From: Clostridiales bacterium
GTDB lineage: Bacteria > Bacillota > Clostridia > Lachnospirales > Cellulosilyticaceae
NCBI GenBank assembly: GCA_019418225.1
Contig: DYCF01000021.1
Span: 11,679 to 75,678 of the forward strand
Direction of reading: 5' to 3'
DNA length: 64,000 nucleotides
Every line of letters begins with the position of its first letter. Positions within the stretch are counted from its first letter, which is position 1. The notes under the pieces were generated by a model. The model searched no databases, had not been told where the DNA came from, and saw only the letters and a list, made by a program, of their open reading frames with translations. A program made the position numbers and the translations under genes. Positions 1 to 8,033 of the stretch are shown here, piece by piece.

Positions 1-1
1 G

Positions 2-769
2 ATGGCTTATTACTTCCTTCAAGAAGGATATAACGTATTTACTATCGATCATCGTGGTCATGGTTTATCAGAACGCACTACATCAGATTTCTCTTTAGTA
101 GATGTAAAAGATTTCAATAGCTATGTTAATGATTTATATACTTTTACTACAGAAATCGTATTACCTCAAACAGGTGATTTACCACTCTTCCTCTACGCGC
201 ACTCTATGGGCGGTGGTATTAGCGCCTTACTTCTAGAACAATATCCAGACTTATTTGATGCAGCTGTTCTTTCTTCTCCAATGATGGGCGTTAACCTTGG
301 TTCTATTCCAAGATTCGCAGCTAACTTGCTTGCTAACTCTGCAACACTTATTGGACAAGGTGCAAAATATGTTATTTCACATGGACCATTTGATGGCATT
401 GCAAATCTTGAAGAAAGCTCATCAAGTTCACTTGCTCGTTTTAACTATTACTTCAATAAAAAATTAGCAAATGAATACTTACAAACAAATGGTGCATCTT
501 ACTCGTGGATTAAAGAAGCACTCGCTGCTACTAAAGAAATGGTTAAACCAGAAAATGCAGCACGCGCTACAACACCTATCTTACTTTTCCAATCTGAAAA
601 CGATAGTCTAGTGCTTCCACAACCTCAACATCAATTTGTAAACAATGCACCTAACACACAAATGATTTTCGTACCAGAAGCTAAACATGAACTATTTAGC
701 ACAGGTAATGATGTTCTCATTCCTTACTTAAATACAATATTTGCTTTTTATGAAGATTACTTAAACTAA
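2..769 (+). CDS. Alpha/beta hydrolase, lysophospholipase/monoacylglycerol-lipase type (5' truncated by window)
   Basis: Serine hydrolase of the Hydrolase_4 (PldB/monoglyceride lipase) group, expected to cleave acyl esters of lysophospholipids or monoglycerides. The visible part holds DHRGHGLS, the nucleophile elbow AHSMGGG (G/A-x-S-x-G), an acid candidate in SENDSLV and the catalytic His in EAKHELF near the C-terminus. The first Met lies only two bases into the window, and the usual N-terminal strand with the oxyanion HG motif is missing, so the real start is upstream of this sequence. It is followed at once by a strong terminator, so it ends its transcript. The exact substrate cannot be told. 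Confidence 0.8.
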   Translation: MAYYFLQEGYNVFTIDHRGHGLSERTTSDFSLVDVKDFNSYVNDLYTFTTEIVLPQTGDLPLFLYAHSMGGGISALLLEQYPDLFDAAVLSSPMMGVNLGSIPRFAANLLANSATLIGQGAKYVISHGPFDGIANLEESSSSSLARFNYYFNKKLANEYLQTNGASYSWIKEALAATKEMVKPENAARATTPILLFQSENDSLVLPQPQHQFVNNAPNTQMIFVPEAKHELFSTGNDVLIPYLNTIFAFYEDYLN

Positions 770-772
770 ATA

Positions 773-812
773 TAAAAAAGCCGTTAGCTGATTAAATGCT
801 ACGGCTTTTTTT
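773..812 (+). terminator. Rho-independent terminator of the hydrolase gene
   Basis: AAAAAGCCGT..AGC pairs with GCT.ACGGCTTTTT, followed by a T-run. The A-tract on the 5' side also makes it usable on the minus strand. Confidence 0.8.
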
Positions 813-910
813 AATTTAAACCTTTTTAATACAAAAAATAAGGGGGCAAGCTACATTTCAACATAATTTCCATAATATATATACTAGAATACTACGCTGA
901 GGTTTATATC

Positions 911-1534
911 ATGTTAGAGTCCATTTTACTAGTTCTTTCTTTATGTATTGATGCTATTGCCGCCAGCTTTGCTTATGGTACCAATAAAATCAAAATTCCC
1001 TTTATATCCGGAGCAATTATGTCCATTATTTCTACTGTATTCCTAGTTATCTCTATAGGACTTGGTTCCTGGATTAAAACATTTTTACCCATTGGTTTAA
1101 CGACCTTTATTTCATTTAGTATTTTGCTTATTTTAGGTATAAGTAGACTTTTTGAAGGGTTACTTAAAAACTTTTTAAATAAAAAAGCGGAAGATCCTAG
1201 CCATATTGAATTCAAAATCTTTGATTTCAAACTTATCCTTAATGTATATGCTGATGCCACTAAAGCTGACCTAGACCATTCTAAAAGCTTAAGTATCAGA
1301 GAAGCCCTTTATCTAGGCATTGCCCTCTCATTAGACAGTCTTGTAGTCGGTTTAGGATTCGGTTTAACTACCGTTAACCTATTACAAATCATCCCTCTTT
1401 CTCTCATTTTAAATGGTCTTGCCATATTCTCCGGGGCTTTGCTAGGCAAAAAGTGTGCTGAAGCATTAGATATAGATATCTCCTGGCTTAGTGGTTTCAT
1501 ACTCATTGTACTTGCAATTATTAATCTTCTTTAA
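911..1534 (+). CDS. ytaF: YtaF-type sporulation membrane protein (MntP/YtaF family)
   Basis: Integral membrane protein of 207 residues with about six hydrophobic helices in two repeated halves. Each half carries a conserved Asp motif (LCIDAIAAS near residue 14; ALSLDSLVVG in the second half). The cytoplasmic linker contains YADATKADLDHS, which matches the D-x-TKAD-D-S signature I associate with YtaF rather than true MntP manganese exporters. The function of YtaF is not settled; it is linked to sporulation by family knowledge. It stands alone, with a possible terminator hairpin about 140 bases downstream. It was also considered as a manganese efflux pump, but no convincing yybP-ykoY riboswitch lies in the short leader. 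Confidence 0.75.
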   Translation: MLESILLVLSLCIDAIAASFAYGTNKIKIPFISGAIMSIISTVFLVISIGLGSWIKTFLPIGLTTFISFSILLILGISRLFEGLLKNFLNKKAEDPSHIEFKIFDFKLILNVYADATKADLDHSKSLSIREALYLGIALSLDSLVVGLGFGLTTVNLLQIIPLSLILNGLAIFSGALLGKKCAEALDIDISWLSGFILIVLAIINLL

Positions 1535-1547
1535 AACACACGCTACA

Positions 1548-1654
1548 GAGAAACCAACTAAAACCTTGAAATATACATGTAGGTAAATAGGTTTCTCTTA
1601 ATGATTTCACATGGTAAAAATATAAAGAATAGTTAAAATTTACACATATGAAAT
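1548..1654 (+). repeat. Dispersed structured repeat, copy 1
   Basis: About 107 bp. GAGAAACC (1548-1555) pairs with GGTTTCTC (1590-1597), enclosing the conserved core TTGAAATATACATGTAGGTA. A second, weaker stem uses ATTTCACAT and ATATGAAAT. Two full copies lie at 7779-8001 and a half copy at 62011-62050. With the hairpin at 1673-1704 it fills most of the gap between ytaF and the AraC gene. Confidence 0.75.
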
Positions 1655-1672
1655 ATATATACGGCATAATTC

Positions 1673-1704
1673 ATAAAAGAGAGAGGATAAATTCTCTCTT
1701 TTAT
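1673..1704 (+). terminator. Hairpin, probable terminator downstream of ytaF
   Basis: Perfect 12-bp stem ATAAAAGAGAGA/TCTCTCTTTTAT with an 8-nt loop. The T-run is inside the stem, so termination is plausible in either direction but not strong. Confidence 0.5.
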
Positions 1705-1845
1705 CATATTCATCAATATTTCATCTTATTTTTTTATACTATAATATTCATAAACTAAGTTGCGATTTACTGTAAAATATGCTATATTTTTTATAATGAT
1801 TAGTAAATATCTGTATTTCCAATTTTTTATAAAAGAGGTGCTTAT

Positions 1846-2742
1846 ATGGATTTCGTAAGTAGGTTTGCTCCTAGTAATGTACCATTTAAATATTCTTTGG
1901 AAGTCATTGAAGGCAATCGATTCCCTTATCATATTAAATATACGGATCGATTTAGTATTGTCATTATAGAAAAAGGTCATGGTAAATGTACTATCAATGA
2001 TTCCCATTTAACACTTATCTCACCAATGGTACTATGTATTAACGAGACAGAAAATCTTTGTATTACAAGTGGCAAAGATTTTCGCGGAAAGGTTCTTTCT
2101 TTCCACCCAAGCATTTTAAATGCTTCTTTTAACTTTGAAACCGTTCGATATTTTGATCATAATTTTTCTGCTGATGATATTGAAACAGCACTTAAACTCT
2201 CTGTTTTCTTTACACGAACAGACAATTACATTGGACAAGTTAAATCTTCTGAACCTGCTCTTTTGCAGCTTCAAAAGTATCTAACACTTTTAGAAAAGAA
2301 TAATGCAACAAATTATGGTGTTAATACACCTATTTATAGCATTATCACTTACATCGGTCATCTCGTAAAAATAAATGAGTTGCTGTCCAAATCTATCATT
2401 TCTACTGCCTCTTTAGAAATGCATGATGTATTATTATACTTACATAATAATTATAAAGAGAAAATTACAATTCCTCAGCTCAGTAAAAAATTTCATGTTA
2501 ATCGCACTACCTTAAGTGATCGCTTCTATGAAGCAACAGGGGAAACTATTATCACTTATCTTAATAAACAACGCATTAACATGGCTACTATTATGCTGAG
2601 AGATACAACCCTTTCTATCTCAGATATCGCTTCTGATGTTGGCTTTAATGATACAGCATACTTTGCTAAGCTATTTAAAAAGTATATTCATCATACACCT
2701 TCTGAGTATAGACAGCGTTACCAGTCTTTAAATCATAATTAA
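1846..2742 (+). CDS. AraC-family transcriptional regulator
   Basis: 298 residues. The N-terminal half resembles a cupin-like sensor fold, and the C-terminal ~100 residues form the double helix-turn-helix AraC domain (ITIPQLSKKFHVNRTTLSD, then LSISDIASDVGFNDTAYFAK and FKKYIHHTPSEYRQ). The start is supported by AAAGAGGTG six bases ahead of the ATG. It has no obvious partner gene: its downstream neighbour is the SRP RNA on the other strand, and upstream is the repeat-filled gap. Ligand and targets are unknown. Confidence 0.85.
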   Translation: MDFVSRFAPSNVPFKYSLEVIEGNRFPYHIKYTDRFSIVIIEKGHGKCTINDSHLTLISPMVLCINETENLCITSGKDFRGKVLSFHPSILNASFNFETVRYFDHNFSADDIETALKLSVFFTRTDNYIGQVKSSEPALLQLQKYLTLLEKNNATNYGVNTPIYSIITYIGHLVKINELLSKSIISTASLEMHDVLLYLHNNYKEKITIPQLSKKFHVNRTTLSDRFYEATGETIITYLNKQRINMATIMLRDTTLSISDIASDVGFNDTAYFAKLFKKYIHHTPSEYRQRYQSLNHN

Positions 2743-2808
2743 ATTATTCTGCATATAAAATAAGGGACTGTTGTGAGATACAGTCCCTTATTTTATATGC
2801 AGAATAAT
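2743..2808. terminator. Perfect 29-bp palindromic hairpin after the AraC gene
   Basis: Arms 2743-2771 and 2780-2808 are exact reverse complements with an 8-nt loop, starting at the base after the AraC stop codon. The stem contains AAAATAAGGGACTGT and its complement. It probably terminates the AraC transcript and may also act on minus-strand readthrough. Confidence 0.75.
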
Positions 2809-2845
2809 CATTGTCTTTATTGATTGCAAATTATATATATGCGCA

Positions 2846-2869
2846 CAAAAAAACGAGCTTTCGCTCGTT
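2846..2869 (-). terminator. Terminator of the SRP RNA gene
   Basis: On the minus strand AACGAGC-GAAA-GCTCGTT followed by a T7 tract: a GNRA-type tetraloop hairpin about 21 bases past the mature RNA 3' end. Confidence 0.85.
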
Positions 2870-2889
2870 ACTTGTCTCTTATTAATAAT

Positions 2890-3153
2890 CCGTGCACTTC
2901 GCTTCGACAGTAAGCCATACGCGTTACTCTAGCAGTTAACTCAAACTAGGCACCCTCACGGCACATAGACTACCTTGCTTAGTGCTGCTTCCTTCCGGAC
3001 CTGACACGGTTCACAAGTGCCTATTGCGTAAGACCCAATTCTCATCGCCACTTACTAAAGGCAGACCATACAACTTAATGCCTCAGACGAAGCATCACCC
3101 TTGCTATAGCGGATTGCAAGTGCAGGGCACCGCTACCTCCCCGGCTAGCACGG
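2890..3153 (-). ncRNA. ffs: Signal recognition particle RNA, large (Alu-containing) form
   Basis: This RNA pairs with Ffh to form SRP, which targets nascent membrane proteins to FtsY and SecYEG. Read on the minus strand it begins with GGGGAGGTAGCGGTGCCCTG, the conserved Alu-domain start of Gram-positive SRP RNA. The universal S-domain stretch GTCAGGTCCGGAAGGAAGCA (about 2986-3005) is intact. The proposed ends CCGTGC (3148-3153) and GCACGG (2890-2895, read on the minus strand) pair with each other, giving ~264 nt, the usual length for Bacillus/Clostridium scRNA. The position next to tadA is conserved in many Firmicutes. Exact mature ends are inferred from pairing. Confidence 0.92.
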
Positions 3154-3184
3154 AAATGGTTTGACTTATTTATGTCACGAACAT

Positions 3185-3213
3185 ATTCTAGCACCTTTCA
3201 TGCTATATGTCAA
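3185..3213 (-). promoter_or_regulatory. Sigma-A promoter of the SRP RNA
   Basis: On the minus strand TTGACA (3208-3213), a 17-bp spacer, then TAGAAT (3185-3190). It lies between the YbjN-like stop codon and the RNA and would give a 5' leader of about 25 nt that must be trimmed. Confidence 0.7.
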
Positions 3214-3223
3214 TTACTGTTTT

Positions 3224-3658
3224 TTACAAAAGTGCTGCTTTAAGTGTTTCATATTGTTTATCAGATATAACTCTCATAATTTCAACAGTTGTTCTTACAA
3301 TACGTTCCGCATCAAAGTGCTCTTCATCTGCTGGGAAGAACATAGAAGCTACAATACCGTCATCTGCTGTTAATACATATTTTACAGTAGGTAATTCTAA
3401 ATTGAATTTATTGATAAGCTCTAATACATCTGCTCTTTTCTCAGCTGGTACTTCTGCAGCAACTAAAATTTGTGTCCCTACATAAGGTGTATCATCTACG
3501 TTAATTACAACTGGTTTATTATCACCTTTCATAGGATATACAGTTCTAAATAAAATTACTTTTTCTTGTTCTTCTTCTTTGAACATTTTGATTACATCTT
3601 TTTCAATCATGTAATCCCTAATCATTCTTGCTTTTTTGTGTCTTGGGTAAGTTGCCAT
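3224..3658 (-). CDS. YbjN-like / small alpha-beta protein of unknown function
   Basis: 144 residues from the ATG at 3656-3658, chosen because GGAGG sits five bases ahead. An in-frame TTG twelve bases upstream would overlap that ribosome site. The protein is soluble and acidic, with the layout of a YbjN or type III chaperone-like domain (strands, then helices AEKRADVLELINKFN and AERIVRTTVEIMRVI). I cannot assign a function. It follows tadA by 14 bases, so the two probably share a transcript, and it ends just upstream of the SRP RNA promoter. Confidence 0.6.
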   Translation of the reverse strand: MATYPRHKKARMIRDYMIEKDVIKMFKEEEQEKVILFRTVYPMKGDNKPVVINVDDTPYVGTQILVAAEVPAEKRADVLELINKFNLELPTVKYVLTADDGIVASMFFPADEEHFDAERIVRTTVEIMRVISDKQYETLKAALL

Positions 3659-3672
3659 AATTGCCTCCAATA

Positions 3673-4140
3673 TTATTCTTTAGATTTTTTATTTCTCATG
3701 TTTTTAAAGTAAAGTTTTAATAAATCGCTTGCCTCTTCTTGCCCTATTCCCTGGATGACTTCACATCTATGGTTCAAGGCTTCCATTTGTAGCACATTTA
3801 TTACGGAACCACCGAAGCCTGCCTTTGGACTTGTTGCACCAAATACAACTCTAGGTACCCTAGCTTGTACTATTGCCCCTGCACACATAGGACATGGCTC
3901 TAGCGTCACATACATTGTACATTCTTCTAAACGCCAATCCCCTATACTCTTACAAGCCTCATTAATAGCAATTATTTCAGCATGAGCTAAGGAATTCTTA
4001 TCTGTATTTCGTCTATTACAACCTCTTCCTATTATCTGGCCGTTATGAACGATTACAGCTCCTATTGGTGTCTCATCTAACTCATATGCTTTCCTAGCTT
4101 CTATGAGTGCCTCATTCATAAATAGAATATCCTCTTCCAT
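3673..4140 (-). CDS. tadA: tRNA-specific adenosine deaminase TadA
   Basis: Converts A34 to inosine in the tRNA-Arg(ACG) anticodon. The zinc deaminase motifs are complete: HAE at residues 53-55 (zinc ligand H53, proton shuttle E55) and PCPMC at 82-86 (ligands C83 and C86). Its 155 residues are normal for the family. The tadA to SRP RNA order is a common Firmicute arrangement and supports the identification over a guanine or cytosine deaminase. Confidence 0.93.
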   Translation of the reverse strand: MEEDILFMNEALIEARKAYELDETPIGAVIVHNGQIIGRGCNRRNTDKNSLAHAEIIAINEACKSIGDWRLEECTMYVTLEPCPMCAGAIVQARVPRVVFGATSPKAGFGGSVINVLQMEALNHRCEVIQGIGQEEASDLLKLYFKNMRNKKSKE

Positions 4141-4296
4141 GATGTCTCCTTTAATTAGTCTTCAGTAATAGTCTTGGTGTGTTTCATATTTAAATTATAT
4201 ATTTTATTTCGTCATCTTTCCATAGTAAATGTGCAAGAAGTATATTTTTTTGTATTGTGCATATCCTATCTTTATTCTGTGAATGGTGGTGATTTT

Positions 4297-5727
4297 ATGG
4301 ATTTAACTAATAACTTAGAGGACAATGTGCAAAAAATCCGAGTTGCCCTTAAAGTTGGTGAGAGTTTTGATGTACTCGAGCGTATTATTACTGTGCACAG
4401 CACAACTTTCTATCTTTATTATTTAGATGGTTTTATTAAAGATACTAATCTGGAATATGTCCGAAGAGATATGACTAACCTTAGCGAGAATGTTTTTAAA
4501 ACAATAAAAACTGCTAAGGAATTAAGTGAAAAAGCAATTAGTAGTGTAGAAGTCTCTACTGAAAAAAACTTAGATAAAATTATTATGGCTATGCTTTCAG
4601 GCCAAACAATTCTTCTAGGCCCTAACTTTACTGAAGCACTTATCATAGATGTCAGAACCTATGAAACGAGAGGTACTGAAGAACCTGAAAAAGAAAAGGT
4701 ACTTCGCGGTGCACATGATGGCTTTGTAGAAACCCTTGTCATTAATACCTCACTTATCCGTAGACGCATTAGAGACCCTCATCTTGTATTTGAGATGAAT
4801 ACTATAGGTGATATATCACGCACAGACGTAGCTATTGCATATATGCGTAACAAGGTAGATAAAAAGACCTTAGATAAAGTAAAAGATGCTGTAAAAAAGC
4901 TTAATATTAATGCCTTAACTATGGGTGACCAAAGCTTAGTAGAGGCTATTCATTCCTACTCTTGGTGTAATCCTTTTCCTAAGGCACGTTATACTGGTAG
5001 ACCTGATGTCACTGCAGCACATATCATGGAAGGCAAAGTCGCAATTTTAGTTGATAATACACCTACGGCTCTTATTCTCCCTACTAATATCTTTGACTTT
5101 ATGCAATCTGTAGATGACTATTATATGCCCGTTATTACAGGAAATTACTTACGCCTTATTCGCTATGTTGTTTTCTTTACGAACCTGCTTATTTCTCCTT
5201 TATTTGTACTCTTTACAGATAACCCCCAGTGGATTAGAGGTAGTGCTATAGAGTTTCTACTGCCGGACATGCCGTATGCTATTCCAATATTTCTTCAGTT
5301 CATCATATTAGAAATCGCACTAGATGGCTTAAACTTAGCTTCGCTCAATACCCCTAATGCTTTAGGCACTTCTCTTTCTATTATTGGTGGACTTATACTT
5401 GGAGACTTTGCCGTTGATACAGGGTGGTTCATACCACATACAATTTTGTATGAAGCTGTTATTGCCATTTCTAGCTTTACACAGCCTAGCATTGAACTTA
5501 CCTACGCCTTCAAGTTTTCTAGACTGCTGCTTGTCTTCCTTACCGGCTTATTTGGCATATGGGGATTTGTAGCTGCTGCCATTGTCATTATTTTAACTGT
5601 GGCCTTTACCAAAACGTTTACAGGTGAACCTTATCTTTATCCACTTATACCCTTTAATGCGAATGCATTATTCCATCTTCTTTTCCGTACACGTATAAGT
5701 TCGAAACAAAAAGTAAAATCACAATAA
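4297..5727 (+). CDS. GerA-family spore germination protein (A subunit type)
   Basis: 476 residues from the ATG at 4297, preceded by GGTGGTG. In-frame codons further upstream read as unlikely leader sequence. The N-terminal ~280 residues form the soluble GerA domain, with LDRTxx-type features such as VLVDNTPTALILPTN and a membrane-proximal helix. Several transmembrane segments follow between about 300 and 450. In spores, GerA-A subunits sit in the inner membrane with B and C subunits as nutrient receptors. No gerB or gerC homologue is nearby, so this is an orphan A subunit; SpoVAF is another GerA-type possibility. It ends at a bidirectional terminator. Confidence 0.85.
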   Translation: MDLTNNLEDNVQKIRVALKVGESFDVLERIITVHSTTFYLYYLDGFIKDTNLEYVRRDMTNLSENVFKTIKTAKELSEKAISSVEVSTEKNLDKIIMAMLSGQTILLGPNFTEALIIDVRTYETRGTEEPEKEKVLRGAHDGFVETLVINTSLIRRRIRDPHLVFEMNTIGDISRTDVAIAYMRNKVDKKTLDKVKDAVKKLNINALTMGDQSLVEAIHSYSWCNPFPKARYTGRPDVTAAHIMEGKVAILVDNTPTALILPTNIFDFMQSVDDYYMPVITGNYLRLIRYVVFFTNLLISPLFVLFTDNPQWIRGSAIEFLLPDMPYAIPIFLQFIILEIALDGLNLASLNTPNALGTSLSIIGGLILGDFAVDTGWFIPHTILYEAVIAISSFTQPSIELTYAFKFSRLLLVFLTGLFGIWGFVAAAIVIILTVAFTKTFTGEPYLYPLIPFNANALFHLLFRTRISSKQKVKSQ

Positions 5728-5744
5728 GTTAAAATAAATAGCAT

Positions 5745-5793
5745 AAAAAAAGGATATGGCGTCAACATGCTCGTTGGACCCATATCCTTTTTT
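5745..5793. terminator. Bidirectional terminator
   Basis: AAAAAAGGATATGG pairs with CCATATCCTTTTTT across a ~20-nt loop. It serves the GerA-family gene (plus) and the convergent coiled-coil protein gene (minus). Confidence 0.8.
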
Positions 5794-5830
5794 GTATACT
5801 TATTGATTTTTTATGTGCTGCCTGGGTATT

Positions 5831-7552
5831 TTAGGTTAAGCTTATAAGGACGCGGCCAATCCCTAGTAGATTTTGAATTTCTACTGCCTTTTCATCTAAA
5901 CGTTCTGTGAAAGTTTCTCTTTCTACCGCTAAAGCTTTAAGTTCTGATTCAATTTTTGCATAGCCATTCTCTTCTTTAATGGCAGCAATTTTAGCTTCGA
6001 TTGTTGCAATCTCTCCTTGAATATTAGAAACTGCATTTACTTTTGCTTGACGTTCTGTTTGCAAGGTAGCAATTTGATCTAATTGGCTTTGAGATACTTC
6101 TACATAATATGGATACTCATTACCTTTATTATTTACTTTTGTTCCTTGTAGAGAGATATTTACATAGTAAACACCAGGTGTTGTAAACTGGCTTGTTGTA
6201 AGCTTGATAATATATTTTTGACTTGATGGCTTAAAGTTTCCAAATAATCCTGTCGTTGGAATAGATGCTTCATACTCTCCATTTCCATACGCCTTTTCAA
6301 TATAAAGTGCCATATAGGCATAGCCTGTAAGTTGTTCTAGCTTACTTTCTACTTCACTTACTGCCGCTTGTGCATTTTTAAGTTCTACTTGTTTACTTTC
6401 AATATTCTTTTGTGGCTCACTAATTTGTAATTCAATGGCAGACTTCTTATTTTTAAGATCTATTTCTTTACCATCAATTTCTCCATATTGTTTACGGATT
6501 AAATATACTTCACTATATAAATTACTAAAGCTTGTATATGTCTTTGTATCCAAAATGTTATTGCGGTTTAAGAAGTCCATTAACTGTTTAAGTGTCTCAC
6601 CTTGAATTGGACTTGTTTTTAATTTATCAAAAATCATCTTTCTTGCTTTTTCTGGTGCAAGTTTTTTAAAAATAGTATTTTTCTTCTCTTCTAATGTTAT
6701 TACATTTGTTGCTTCATTTGTGTTTGTTGCTTCATTTGTGTTTGTTGCTTCATTTGCAATTGTGGTTTCATTTACAGTTGTGGCTACAGGTGCTTGTGCA
6801 TTATCACTTATTGATACTTGTGTATTATCATTTGCTGGCGCTTCTGTTTGCTCACTTTCTGTAGTCTCACTATCTTCTTGCGATTTTTGTGGCTGCTCTT
6901 TATTTTCTTGTGATTGCACTGCTTCTTCCGAAGTTGCCCCTGAAGCTTCTTCTGAATCTACCTTAGTAGTATCTTCTAACACTAATAATCCATATACGTC
7001 AAACTCAAACTTATCTAATAGTAACTGTTTTGGATAAATGCTTGTAATCTTATAAAGTTTATCTACAAATGTCTCATTTAATGCCACATCCTCACCAAAA
7101 TAGTCAGCAAGCATTTCATCTACACTTGCTTCATCCATTCGCTTGAAGTATCCTGCATATGTGTCTTGATCAATCTGATCTAATATAACATCTGTTAATG
7201 TACTTTGCTTTGCAAAGAATAAATTACGTCTATTATATTCCTTAATAATATCTTCCTGAACACTTGGTATAAACTCTTCAAAATGCGTTTCAAAGAAAGT
7301 CTTTGACTGTTCACTCATATCTTGAAGCAGGTACTTCATTCCTTCTGAGAAATACCAACCATCTTGCTTCTTGCTACTTGCAAGGTTACTTTCCATTAAC
7401 TGTACAATGGCTGGGGTATTGGCTTGCATTTTATAGCTCATAAATTGAAAAATATGTATATTAGCGGTTATTAACCCTGCAAGTATAGCAATAGTCAAAC
7501 CACTCACTATAATCCACTTATACCTTTTTAAGGCCTCTTTAAATTTTCCCAT
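5831..7552 (-). CDS. Membrane-anchored coiled-coil protein of unknown function
   Basis: 573 residues. One N-terminal transmembrane segment (about residues 13-35) follows a basic KEALKRYK stretch, so the bulk should lie outside the membrane. A globular region follows to about residue 190, then a low-complexity linker rich in E, S, T and Q (about 200-285). The linker ends in a short repeat of NTNEAT units, encoded by three 18-bp direct repeats at 6705-6758. The rest alternates coiled coil (about 355-415 and 490-555) with a beta-rich insert. I do not recognise the family. The layout suggests an envelope structural or scaffold protein, but that is inference only. It is monocistronic. Confidence 0.6.
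   Translation of the reverse strand: MGKFKEALKRYKWIIVSGLTIAILAGLITANIHIFQFMSYKMQANTPAIVQLMESNLASSKKQDGWYFSEGMKYLLQDMSEQSKTFFETHFEEFIPSVQEDIIKEYNRRNLFFAKQSTLTDVILDQIDQDTYAGYFKRMDEASVDEMLADYFGEDVALNETFVDKLYKITSIYPKQLLLDKFEFDVYGLLVLEDTTKVDSEEASGATSEEAVQSQENKEQPQKSQEDSETTESEQTEAPANDNTQVSISDNAQAPVATTVNETTIANEATNTNEATNTNEATNVITLEEKKNTIFKKLAPEKARKMIFDKLKTSPIQGETLKQLMDFLNRNNILDTKTYTSFSNLYSEVYLIRKQYGEIDGKEIDLKNKKSAIELQISEPQKNIESKQVELKNAQAAVSEVESKLEQLTGYAYMALYIEKAYGNGEYEASIPTTGLFGNFKPSSQKYIIKLTTSQFTTPGVYYVNISLQGTKVNNKGNEYPYYVEVSQSQLDQIATLQTERQAKVNAVSNIQGEIATIEAKIAAIKEENGYAKIESELKALAVERETFTERLDEKAVEIQNLLGIGRVLISLT
6705..6758 (-). repeat. Three 18-bp tandem repeats inside the coiled-coil gene
   Basis: Units start at 6705, 6723 and 6741 and encode the NTNEAT-type linker repeat on the minus strand. 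The third unit differs at its end. The repeat stays in frame, so copy-number change would only alter linker length. Confidence 0.8.
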
Positions 7553-7778
7553 GCTTTCTCCTCAACTATACTGGTATTTTTAATGTTTATTTACAAATTA
7601 TACTATATTTATCCATTCCTTTACAAACTGTATTTTATGGTAGCTCTCTTATATAAATATATTTCGACTCATTCATTATAAAATAAACACTATAAAATTA
7701 CAAATTTTTTACCACTTTATAGTTTTTCTTTATAACTCAAAAATGCTATTAAAATTCCCTTTATATGCTTATACTATA

Positions 7779-7887
7779 GAGAAACAAATTAAAACCTTGA
7801 AATATACATGTAGGTAAATTGGTTTCTCCCAATGATCTCACATGATTAAAAATCATGAATAACTACAATTTATAAATGTGAAATCTA
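7779..7887 (+). repeat. Dispersed structured repeat, copy 2
   Basis: GAGAAAC (7779) pairs with GTTTCTC (ending 7828) around the conserved core TTGAAATATACATGTAGGTA. A second stem follows between CTCACAT and ATGTGAA, with the small CATGATTAAAAATCATG hairpin inside. It is tandem with copy 3 at a period of 114 bp. Together the two copies fill most of the 480-bp gap ahead of the chromate transporter genes; I see no other feature in the AT-rich remainder (7553-7770). Confidence 0.8.
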
Positions 7888-7892
7888 TTATA

Positions 7893-8001
7893 GAGAAAAC
7901 AACTAAAAACTTGAAATATACATGTAGGTAAATTGGTTTCTCCCAATGATTTCACATGACTAAAAATCATGAATAACTACAATTTATAAATGTGAAATCT
8001 A
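7893..8001 (+). repeat. Dispersed structured repeat, copy 3
   Basis: Nearly identical to copy 2. Its second stem is perfect: GATTTCACAT (7948-7957) pairs with ATGTGAAATC (7990-7999). It ends about 33 bp before the start codon of the first chromate transporter gene, so it would be in that gene's leader if transcription begins upstream. Confidence 0.8.
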
Positions 8002-8033
8002 TAATACAAAACAATACTAAAGGGGTTTTTTTA

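Noticed and set aside
830..910. Manganese (yybP-ykoY) riboswitch ahead of the MntP/YtaF-family gene
   Set aside because: GGGGG and TACTACGCTGAGGTT are present, but the leader is too short, has no recognisable three-stem fold, and the protein looks like YtaF rather than a manganese pump.
2982..3164. Possible 60-residue plus-strand protein
   Set aside because: It lies wholly inside the complement of the SRP RNA gene.
6705..7037. Plus-strand 105-residue Ser/Val-rich frame
   Set aside because: It is the antisense shadow of the low-complexity linker of the coiled-coil protein.
7779..8001. CRISPR array
   Set aside because: Only two tandem units of about 110 bp with no short spacer pattern; no cas genes in the window.
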